Assembly (NCBI GenBank): GCA_030146615.1
Contig: JASLBL010000166.1
Span: 1 to 14,120, forward strand
Length of the DNA stretch: 14,120 nt
Origin: Actinomycetes bacterium
Lineage (GTDB): Bacteria > Actinomycetota > CALGFH01
Reading direction: 5' to 3'
The notes below the pieces were generated by a model, which saw only the letters and a list, made by a program, of their open reading frames with translations, was not told the DNA's origin and ran no database searches. The position numbers and the translations under genes were made by a program. Shown one piece after another: positions 1-5,265 of this stretch (within the stretch, counting starts at the first letter, position 1; each line of letters opens with the position of its first letter).

Positions 1-21
1 GTCGGTGAAGCGCTCGAACAT
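1..21 (-). CDS. Clp N-terminal-domain protein, first seven codons only
   Basis: Reading leftward from an ATG at 21-19, the codons give MFERFTD and then leave the window. This is the characteristic opening of Clp N-terminal-domain proteins (ClpC-type ATPases begin MFERFTDRAR, and short Clp-N-only proteins of actinobacteria begin the same way). The ATG directly abuts the TGA of the upstream HTH gene (TGAATG). A strong ribosome site, CGGAGGGAC, lies inside the last codons of that gene. The two are therefore almost certainly one transcript with coupled translation. Clp N-domains bind substrates or adaptors for Clp proteolysis. Whether this is a full ClpC or only an N-domain protein cannot be seen here; the small HTH partner favours the short form by my recollection of actinobacterial gene pairs, which is inference. 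Confidence 0.75.
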
Positions 22-252
22 TCAGTCCCTCCGCAACAGGCCCCGGCGGGCCGCGTGCTTCTTGTGGACCGCCTGCCGGCTCACCCCGAGCTCGGAGGCG
101 ATCTCCTGCCACGACCAGCCGGCGGCGCGGGCGTTGGCCACCTGCAGGGTCTCCAGCTGCTCGAGCAGCCGACGCAGGGCGGCCACCGCCCGCAGCCCGA
201 CCCGCGGGTCCTTGCTGTCCACCGCGCTCGCCAGCTCGCTTGCCTCATCCAT
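22..252 (-). CDS. Small HTH protein paired with Clp N-domain gene
   Basis: 76 residues. The N-terminal half (about 1-40) is a predicted helical stretch rich in Ala, Leu and Arg. The C-terminal half holds a helix-turn-helix at about 46-66, where SWQEIASELGVSRQAVHKKH fits the HTH pattern of small DNA-binding proteins. In actinobacteria such proteins often sit directly before a Clp N-domain gene, as here, and may autoregulate the pair. The start at 252 is supported by a promoter whose -10 ends six bases before the ATG, which predicts a leaderless mRNA; no convincing ribosome site precedes it. The stop TGA at 24-22 is followed without a gap by the ATG of the Clp gene. Inverted TTGACA-type half-sites upstream are candidate binding sites for this protein. 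Identity of the HTH is secure; its regulatory target is inference. Confidence 0.87.
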   Translation of the reverse strand: MDEASELASAVDSKDPRVGLRAVAALRRLLEQLETLQVANARAAGWSWQEIASELGVSRQAVHKKHAARRGLLRRD

Positions 253-258
253 GCTGTC

Positions 259-287
259 ATCTTAGGTTGACAAGGGACATCTGTCAA
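259..287 (-). promoter_or_regulatory. Near-consensus promoter for the HTH-Clp operon
   Basis: On the minus strand a perfect -35 TTGACA (287-282) is followed by a 17-base spacer and the -10 TAAGAT (264-259). The -10 ends six bases before the ATG at 252, so transcription would begin at or next to the A of the start codon. It is the best housekeeping sigma promoter in the window. The -35 and spacer are overlapped by inverted repeats, which suggests tight repression. Confidence 0.83.
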
Positions 288-300
288 CAGGGGTTGACAG
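266..300. promoter_or_regulatory. Inverted-repeat operator cluster over the -35
   Basis: Positions 281-300 form a perfect palindrome, CTGTCAACAGGGGTTGACAG (8-base arms, 4-base centre). A second inverted pair, GTTGACA (266-272) and TGTCAAC (282-288), shares the middle half-site with a 9-base gap. There are thus three half-sites in alternating orientation covering the -35 and spacer of the minus-strand promoter. This layout suits a dimeric repressor, possibly the adjacent HTH protein. It does not match the HspR HAIR sequence as I know it. The plus-strand TTGACA at 294-299 could serve as a -35 for rightward transcription, but no good -10 follows it. Confidence 0.66.
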
Positions 301-427
301 ATCGGCCGGCAGACTCTTACCTGCTTCTCATTGGGCACACAGGCTGGTCCCAGCTTGACGCGGTATCAAAGGTGCTGCCGGTCGGCCTGGCACGGCCGAC
401 CACCCGACCAGCGTCAGCGAGGCGCAG

Positions 428-701
428 ATGGCGAGTTCGCTCCTGGTCGTCGACGATGACGACGGTATCCGCTTCGTCGAACGGGAAGGCTTCCGCGTCA
501 CCGTGGCCGACGACGGCGTCCGGGCCCTCGAGCTGCTGCGCCGGACCCCGGTGGACTGCATCGTGCTCGACGCCGCGGCCGCCCAGGCGCGACGGGGTCG
601 AGGTCTACGTCCTCTACCTGCGCCGCAAGCTGGAGGCGGGCGGCGAGCCGCGCCTGCTCCACACCGTCCGGGGCGCCGGCTACGTGCTCCGGGACGGCTA
701 G
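428..701 (+). pseudogene. Decayed OmpR/PhoB-type response regulator
   Basis: The frame opening at 428 (GAGG six bases upstream) encodes a receiver-domain start: LLVVDDDDGIR with the acidic cluster, then FVEREGFRVTVADDG, and VDCIVLD with the would-be phosphoacceptor Asp48 (569-571). Between R15 and F16 several residues usual in this family are missing. Just after Asp48 the homology jumps to another frame, which from about 591 reads DGVEVYVLYLRRKLEAGGEP followed by RLLHTVRGAGYVLRDG and a TAG at 699-701. That is the typical end of the winged-helix output domain. The rest of the receiver and most of the DNA-binding domain, about 130-140 residues compared with a usual 225-230, are absent. The gene is a deletion remnant and cannot give a working regulator. 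No histidine kinase lies beside it. An assembly error is an alternative to true decay. Confidence 0.79.
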
Positions 702-1570
702 CGGAGGTCCTCGGGCGGGTTCTGGCCGAGGAAGCGCTCCAGCTCGGCGGCGATCTCGTCGCCGGAGGGGATGCGCTCGTCGGCGCCCTGCTCGACCATG
801 CCGCGGATCTGGTCGACGAACTCGGCGATCTGGGGGCGTTCCCGGATGGCCTGCTCGACCTGCTCCAGGTGGTCCTTGGTGGCCGCCTCCAGCTCGGTGG
901 TCTCGATCTCGACGCCGGCCAGCCGGCCCAGCGTCTCGACCAGGGCCAGGGCGGCCGGCGGATGGGTGCCGCCGGCCAGGTAGGGGGGCACCCGGGCCCA
1001 CAGCCCGGTGGCCGGGATGCCGGCCCGGTACAGCCGCTCCTCGAGCACCGTCTGGATGCCGGCGGACAGCTCGGCGATCACCGGCACGGTCTCCAGCCGG
1101 GCCGCCAGGTCGGGGTCGGCCGAGGTGCCGACCACCGCCACCGGGTCGGTATGCAGGGCCGGGGCCGGGAACGCGCCCAGCCCGAACACCTCGTCCACCC
1201 CGAGGCGCCGGCAGGCCTCGACCACCTCCTCGCAGAACGCGCGCCAGCGGAAGTCGGGCTCGGGCCCCACCAGCAGCAGCGCGTCCCGCCCGCCGCCGGG
1301 CGTCGCCACCAGCAGCTCGGTCGGCGACCAGGTCACCTCCTCGATGGTGCCGCTGGCCAGCCGGACGACCGGGCGCCGGGCCCGGAAGTCGATCAGCTCG
1401 TCGGCGTCGAAGGCGGCCAGGGGGTTGGCGTTCCAGCGCGAGCGCAGGAAGACGGCCGCGGTCTGGCCGGCCAGCCCGGCGTCGGTCCAGCCGTGGAGGT
1501 GGACGACCAGGAACGGGTCGCGGAGCTCCGGGAGCTCGCCGAGGCCGTCGAGATCGAGCAGCTTGCCCAT
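698..1570 (-). CDS. PAC2-family protein (proteasome assembly chaperone-like)
   Basis: 290 residues from the ATG at 1570. The frame stays open further upstream, but the family-like sequence begins at MGKLLDLDGLGELPELRDPF, and a -10-like TACCCT ends six bases before this ATG, so the shorter start is preferred. Family-like features include FLVVHLHGWTDAG near residue 20, ALLLVGPEPDFRWRAF near the middle, and a glycine/alanine-rich VFGLGAFPAPALHTDPVAV segment. The C-terminus is highly charged and predicted helical (VETLGRLAGVEIETTELEAA to ELERFLGQNPPEDLR). PAC2 proteins are common in actinobacteria, which also carry proteasomes; the family is related to eukaryotic proteasome assembly chaperones, and the bacterial role is not well established. 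The stop overlaps the stop of the converging regulator remnant (CTAG at 698-701). Confidence 0.88.
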   Translation of the reverse strand: MGKLLDLDGLGELPELRDPFLVVHLHGWTDAGLAGQTAAVFLRSRWNANPLAAFDADELIDFRARRPVVRLASGTIEEVTWSPTELLVATPGGGRDALLLVGPEPDFRWRAFCEEVVEACRRLGVDEVFGLGAFPAPALHTDPVAVVGTSADPDLAARLETVPVIAELSAGIQTVLEERLYRAGIPATGLWARVPPYLAGGTHPPAALALVETLGRLAGVEIETTELEAATKDHLEQVEQAIRERPQIAEFVDQIRGMVEQGADERIPSGDEIAAELERFLGQNPPEDLR

Positions 1571-1576
1571 GGGGGC

Positions 1577-1582
1577 AGGGTA
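1577..1582 (-). promoter_or_regulatory. -10 element for leaderless PAC2 gene
   Basis: Reading on the minus strand, TACCCT (1582-1577) ends exactly six bases before the ATG at 1570, the same geometry as the HTH promoter. No recognisable -35 stands at 17-18 bases. There is no purine-rich ribosome site in the GCCCCC between box and ATG. A leaderless transcript is therefore likely. Confidence 0.53.
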
Positions 1583-1728
1583 GCCCTTCCGTCCCGGCGC
1601 GGCGACCGTTCGCCCACCAGGACCGGCGAACCACGCTGTTCCCGTTGAATGCCCCGAAGCCACCTGGACAGGCAGGAACAGAGCGAGCAGCCTACCCCCC
1701 ACGTCTTCCCGGCAGCGAGGTGATGGAC

Positions 1729-3231
1729 ATGCGGCGAACGGTCGTGGTCATCCTGGTGGCGCTGGCCACCCTGGTGGCGGCCGCCTGGCCGGCTGGGGCA
1801 CAGCCCGGTCAGGCCCGGGCCGGCCAGGAGGCGCAGGTCGACTTCAACGGGGACAACTTCGCCGACCTGGCCGTCGGCGCGCCCGGCGAGGGGGTCGGCG
1901 GCGCCGCGGGCGCCGGGGCGCTGAACGTCCTCTACGGCTCGGCCACCGGGCTGGAGCCGAGCGCGGAGGTCTTCACCCAGGGCAGCGGCGGCGTCGACGG
2001 CGCCGCCGAGCAGGACGACAGCTTCGGCGCCGCCGTGGCCAAGGGCGACTTCAACGGCGACGAGTTCTTCGACGTCGCCGTCGGGGCGCCGGGCGAGCGG
2101 GTCGGCGGCGTCGGCTTCGCCGGGGCGGTCAACGTCCTCTACGGCTCCGAGGACGGCCTGGGCGGCGGGCCGCTGTTCGTCCAGTCCAACCCCGAGCCGT
2201 CCGACGGGTTCGGGGGGTCGCTGGCCACGGCCGACTTCAACGGCGACGGGTTCTTCGACCTGGCCGTCGGCGCCGCCGGGGAGAACGTGGGCGCCGTCGT
2301 CGACGCGGGCGCGGTCACCGTGCTCTTCGGCGGGCCCGGCGGCATCACCACCACCGGCAGCCAGACCTTCTGGCAGGGCAACGGGGCGGCCGGCACGGCC
2401 GAGACGGGCGACAACTTCGGGCTGTCGGTGGCCACCGGCCTCCTGGCCAACGACGACCTGGCCGACCTGGTCGTCGGGGTGCCCGGTGAGGACGTCGGCG
2501 CGGTGCAGGACGCCGGCGCCGTCAACCTCCTCAGCGGCTCGGCCAGCGGGCTGGTCAACGCGTCCCTGGCCACCCAGGGCAACCCCGAGGGCGGCGACGC
2601 CTTCGGGTTCGCCGTGGCCACCGGCGACTTCGACGAGCCGGCCGGTGACGATGTCGTCGCCGGGGCGCCGGGCGAGACGGTCAACGGCCGGGCCGGCGCC
2701 GGCGCGGTCAGTGTGTTCAACGGCCCGCCGACCGGGCTCGCCTCCGAGCGGCTGCTGTTCCAGGGGTCGTCCGGCATTCCCGGCGCGGCCGAGAGCGGCG
2801 ACAGCTTCGGGTCGGCGGTCGCCCCGACCGACACCAACGGCATCGGCCAGTGGGACCTGGCCGTGGGCGTCCCCGGCGAGGACATCGGCCCCGACGAGGA
2901 CGCCGGGGTCGTCAACCTCCTCGCCGGGTCGGTCACCGGCCCGAGCGGGGGCACCCTGGTCCAGCAGAGCAACCCGGAGGACTTCGACAGCTTCGGCCAG
3001 GCCATCGCCGGCGGGTTCTTCCTCCACGACTTCGACCTCAACGGCTTCTTCGACCTGGCCGTCGGGGCCCCGGTGGAGAAGGTCGGCACCCTCCAGTCGG
3101 CCGGCGCGATCACCGTGTTCTACGCCTCGGGCGGCGGGGTCCTCGGCCCGGGGGAGGCCTTCACCCAGGACAGCCCGGGGCTGGGTGGTACCGCCGAGGC
3201 GTTCGACTTCTTCGGGGCCGCCCTCGAGTAG
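1729..3231 (+). CDS. Secreted seven-blade FG-GAP beta-propeller protein
   Basis: 500 residues from the ATG at 1729, chosen because GAGG (1717-1720) lies eight bases upstream and the next residues form a clean signal peptide: MRR, a hydrophobic core at about 5-19, and a likely AGA cleavage site near residue 24. An in-frame ATG at 1723 is the alternative. From residue 38 to the end the protein consists of seven FG-GAP repeats, each opening with a DFNGDxFxDLAVGAPGE-like motif that resembles the calcium-binding loops of integrin alpha propellers. The loop is intact in repeats 1-3, and altered in 4 (LLANDDLAD) and 5 (DFDEPAGDD). Seven repeats should close one propeller, and the protein ends almost exactly at the last FG. 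No membrane anchor or LPXTG signal follows, so it is probably released or loosely attached. Such proteins usually mediate extracellular binding; the ligand is unknown. It stands alone, divergent from the PAC2 gene. Confidence 0.89.
   Translation: MRRTVVVILVALATLVAAAWPAGAQPGQARAGQEAQVDFNGDNFADLAVGAPGEGVGGAAGAGALNVLYGSATGLEPSAEVFTQGSGGVDGAAEQDDSFGAAVAKGDFNGDEFFDVAVGAPGERVGGVGFAGAVNVLYGSEDGLGGGPLFVQSNPEPSDGFGGSLATADFNGDGFFDLAVGAAGENVGAVVDAGAVTVLFGGPGGITTTGSQTFWQGNGAAGTAETGDNFGLSVATGLLANDDLADLVVGVPGEDVGAVQDAGAVNLLSGSASGLVNASLATQGNPEGGDAFGFAVATGDFDEPAGDDVVAGAPGETVNGRAGAGAVSVFNGPPTGLASERLLFQGSSGIPGAAESGDSFGSAVAPTDTNGIGQWDLAVGVPGEDIGPDEDAGVVNLLAGSVTGPSGGTLVQQSNPEDFDSFGQAIAGGFFLHDFDLNGFFDLAVGAPVEKVGTLQSAGAITVFYASGGGVLGPGEAFTQDSPGLGGTAEAFDFFGAALE
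1840..3228 (+). repeat. Seven tandem FG-GAP coding repeats, alternating types
   Basis: Repeat boundaries in DNA are about 1840-2046, 2047-2232, 2233-2439, 2440-2625, 2626-2829, 2830-3027 and 3028-3228. Odd repeats are about 67-69 residues and end with a GSGG-xxGxAExxDxFG type linker. Even repeats are about 62-66 residues and end with the shorter QSNPE/QGNPE-xxDxFG linker. The order is therefore A-B-A-B-A-B-A. Divergence is high enough that the DNA repeats are not near-identical, so recent unequal crossing-over is unlikely. Confidence 0.8.
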
Positions 3232-3243
3232 CCCGGCCGCGGA

Positions 3244-3264
3244 CGGGCCCGGACGGCGGGCCCG
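3244..3264 (+). terminator. GC-rich hairpin after the FG-GAP gene
   Basis: CGGGCCCG (3244-3251) and CGGGCCCG (3257-3264) pair perfectly around a GACGG loop, starting 13 bases after the TAG. There is no T-run, so it would be the U-less type reported in high-GC actinomycetes. It also overlaps where a -35 for the MFS gene would lie, so it could act in control of that promoter instead. Confidence 0.42.
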
Positions 3265-3273
3265 GGTCGGGGG

Positions 3274-3279
3274 TAGCCT
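3274..3279 (+). promoter_or_regulatory. -10 element for leaderless MFS gene
   Basis: TAGCCT (3274-3279) ends six bases before the GTG at 3286, repeating the spacing seen upstream of the HTH and PAC2 genes. The intervening GGCCGG is not a ribosome site at usable spacing. No clear -35 is visible. Confidence 0.5.
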
Positions 3280-3285
3280 GGCCGG

Positions 3286-4920
3286 GTGACCAGCCCCGCC
3301 CGCCCGACCCGGGTGTCGCCGTTCCGCCCGTTCCGGCACCGCGCGTTCGCCATCATCTGGGCGGGGAGCTTCGTCTCCAACATCGGCACCTGGATGGAGA
3401 CCGTGGCCATCGGGGTCTACGTCACCCAGGCCACCGGCCAGGCGGCCTGGACGGGCACGGTGGCCGCCCTCACCTACGTGCCGACGGTGCTGCTCGGGCC
3501 CTTCGGGGGGGCGCTCGCCGACCGCTTCGACCGGCGCCGCTTCCTGGTCGGGGTGACGCTGTTCCAGACGCTGCTGGCCGCCCTGCTCACCGTGCTGGCG
3601 GCCACCGACCGGCTGTCGGTGGCCGCCGTGGCCACGATCGTGCTGCTCGCCGGGTGCGCCTTCGCCGTGGCCATGCCGGCCGTCCAGGCCATGACCCCCG
3701 ACCTGGTCGGCACCGACGACCTGCTGGGGGCGATGAGCCTCGGCGCGGCCCAGTACAACCTGGGCCGGGTGGTCGGCCCCGCCCTGGCCGGGCTGGTCAT
3801 CACCGCCGGCGGGCTGGCGTGGGCCTTCGGGCTCAACGTGGTCAGCTTCGGGGCCGTCCTGCTGGCCCTGACCCTGGTCCGCATCCCGCCGCTGGAGCGG
3901 GCCGAGGGCGAGCCGGCGCGAGTGCTCCGGACCATCGCCAAGGGCGTGGCCGCGGCCCGGCGCGACCCTGGCATCCGCACCGCCCTGCTGCTGCTGGTGG
4001 CCACCACCTTCCTGGTCTCGCCCTTCATCGGGCTGGTCCCGGCCGTGGCCATCAAGGTGTTCGACGAGGGCGCCTCGGGCACCTCGGCGCTGGTCACGGC
4101 CCAGGGCGTCGGGGCGGTCCTCGCGGCCCTGGCCGCGGCCCCCCTGGCGGCCCGGCTGGGCCGGCGCCGGCTGCTGGTCGCGGCCCTGCTGGCGGTCGGG
4201 CCGGCGGCCGTGCTGTACGGGCTGGCCCCGGCGTTCCCGCTGGCCGTGGCCGCGATCGCCGTGCTCGGCTTCGTCTACCTGGCCGTGCTCTCGGGGACCA
4301 GCACCGTCTGCCAGCTGCGGGCCCCGCGCGAGCTGCGGGCCAGGATCGCCAGCCTGTTCATGCTCGGGGTGGGCGGCGGGCACGCCCTCGGGCTGGTCGT
4401 CCAGGGCTGGCTGGGGGACCGGGTCGGGCTGCCGGCCGTCACCGCCGTCACCGGCCTGCTCCTGCTCGGCATCATGGTCGCGATGCGGGTGCTCCGCCCC
4501 GACCTGCTGGAGGCGATGGAGCCGGCCCCGTCAGGGGATGTCCATCCGCTCCAGGCGGCGGACGGCCAGGACCAGGGCGGCCAGGGTGACCACGGCGGCC
4601 AGGACGGTGGCGCTGACCGGCCCCAGCCTGGTCGTCAGGTCCACGCCACTGCCGCGCAGGACGGCGGCGAGGACGCCCTCGGTGTAGCCACGGATGGACA
4701 GCGACGAGGCCGAGGGCGCGACCGAGACGACCGCCCCCTCCCACAGCAGGGCGTAGGCCAGGCCGACCAGCAGCGCCCTGGCCATCAGCAGCGACAGCAG
4801 CACCCCGAGGGCGCAGTAGGCGAGCGTGCCGACAACGGTGGCCAGCAGCATGCCGCCGAGCAGCTCGGTCGAGCCGAGCCCGCCGGCGGCGACCACGTGC
4901 CCGACCGTCTCGGCGGGTAG
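3286..4920 (+). CDS. MFS exporter, DHA3/EntS-like, with antisense 3' extension
   Basis: The GTG at 3286 begins MTSPARPTRVSPFRPFRHRA, then a first membrane helix containing FAIIWAGSFVSNIGTW. About twelve hydrophobic segments follow up to roughly residue 405. The MFS motif A loop is visible as GALADRFDRRR near residues 78-88, and PAVQAMTPDLVGTDDLLGAM near 127-146 is typical of the MFS_3 (enterobactin exporter-like) group. This is a proton-driven efflux pump of unknown substrate. The family usually ends at about 410-420 residues, matching the last helix and the basic MRVLRPDLLEAME. Here the frame has no stop there. It continues to TAG at 4918-4920, adding about 128 low-complexity Gln/Gly/Asp-rich residues that are the antisense reading of the next permease gene. 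Either the stop was lost or a small sequence error hides it. I regard about 3286-4530 as the functional part. Confidence 0.84.
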   Translation: MTSPARPTRVSPFRPFRHRAFAIIWAGSFVSNIGTWMETVAIGVYVTQATGQAAWTGTVAALTYVPTVLLGPFGGALADRFDRRRFLVGVTLFQTLLAALLTVLAATDRLSVAAVATIVLLAGCAFAVAMPAVQAMTPDLVGTDDLLGAMSLGAAQYNLGRVVGPALAGLVITAGGLAWAFGLNVVSFGAVLLALTLVRIPPLERAEGEPARVLRTIAKGVAAARRDPGIRTALLLLVATTFLVSPFIGLVPAVAIKVFDEGASGTSALVTAQGVGAVLAALAAAPLAARLGRRRLLVAALLAVGPAAVLYGLAPAFPLAVAAIAVLGFVYLAVLSGTSTVCQLRAPRELRARIASLFMLGVGGGHALGLVVQGWLGDRVGLPAVTAVTGLLLLGIMVAMRVLRPDLLEAMEPAPSGDVHPLQAADGQDQGGQGDHGGQDGGADRPQPGRQVHATAAQDGGEDALGVATDGQRRGRGRDRDDRPLPQQGVGQADQQRPGHQQRQQHPEGAVGERADNGGQQHAAEQLGRAEPAGGDHVPDRLGG

Positions 4921-5265
4921 CAGCACCACCAGCGACGACAGCACGGCGGCCAGGTACTTGCCGCCGAGCACGGCCGGGCGCGGGATCGGCTTGAGGAGCA
5001 GGTTGGTGATCGTGCCGTCGCGCAGCTCGGACCCGAGGCTGGAGGTCGAGAAGGTCAGGGCGACCACCGGCAGCAGCACCGGCAGGACCAGCTGGCGGAA
5101 CAGGTCGAGAGTGAAGGTGGCCGGGTCGACGTCGGCCCCGGCGGCGAACACCGCCGGCAGCACCAGCGGCACCGCGACCAGCAGGGCCACGATCACCAGC
5201 CGCCGCCCGGCCAGCAGCTGCCCGAGGCTGAACCGCAGCAACGTCAGGGACCTGCTCATCGTCAT
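4531..5265 (-). CDS. ABC-2 type permease, last gene of the exporter operon
   Basis: 244 residues with about six hydrophobic helices, starting with RRLVIVALLVAVPLVLPAVF. Between the second and third helices lies SELRDGTITNLLLKPIPRPA followed by VLGGKYLAA, the cytoplasmic loop motif (E-x-R-x-G-T ... KP-x-x-R ... GKYLA) typical of ABC-2 membrane subunits that work with a separate ATPase. It ends in a short basic tail, RRLERMDIP. Its ATG (5265-5263) overlaps the TGA of the upstream ATPase by four bases (ATGA), so translation is coupled and the pair should form one transporter. A second ATG two codons later is possible. The 3' end is overlapped on the other strand by the extended MFS frame. The substrate is unknown. 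Confidence 0.9.
   Translation of the reverse strand: MTMSRSLTLLRFSLGQLLAGRRLVIVALLVAVPLVLPAVFAAGADVDPATFTLDLFRQLVLPVLLPVVALTFSTSSLGSELRDGTITNLLLKPIPRPAVLGGKYLAAVLSSLVVLLPAETVGHVVAAGGLGSTELLGGMLLATVVGTLAYCALGVLLSLLMARALLVGLAYALLWEGAVVSVAPSASSLSIRGYTEGVLAAVLRGSGVDLTTRLGPVSATVLAAVVTLAALVLAVRRLERMDIP

Noticed and set aside
294..322. A rightward promoter for the response regulator starting at TTGACA 294-299
   Set aside because: The base run at 17 bases spacing (TTACCT) is a poor -10, and the downstream gene is a remnant. The half-site is better explained as part of the operator.
687..706. CTCCG/CGGAG hairpin as a terminator between the regulator remnant and PAC2
   Set aside because: Only five pairs with a ten-base loop, and no extension or T-run.
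1628..1642. GAAC-N6-GTTC as a LexA/SOS box before the FG-GAP gene
   Set aside because: The actinobacterial SOS box as I know it has a four-base gap (GAACN4GTTC). The spacing here is six and the flanks do not match.
428..1648. A single 406-residue protein beginning as a response regulator
   Set aside because: After Asp48 the frame has no family resemblance and runs antisense through the PAC2 gene. The true C-terminal remnant lies in a different frame.
1636..1681. CTGTTCC ... GGAACAG inverted repeat with a 32-base loop
   Set aside because: Arms of seven bases with such a long loop are plausible by chance in this composition, and no link to a promoter is clear.
1393..4383. A 996-codon open frame on the minus strand, opposite the FG-GAP and MFS genes
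   Set aside because: It is low-complexity (Gly, Pro, Arg, Gln, Asp, Glu) and mirrors the codon pattern of the genes on the plus strand. No domain is recognisable. High GC removes stop codons and leaves such shadows.
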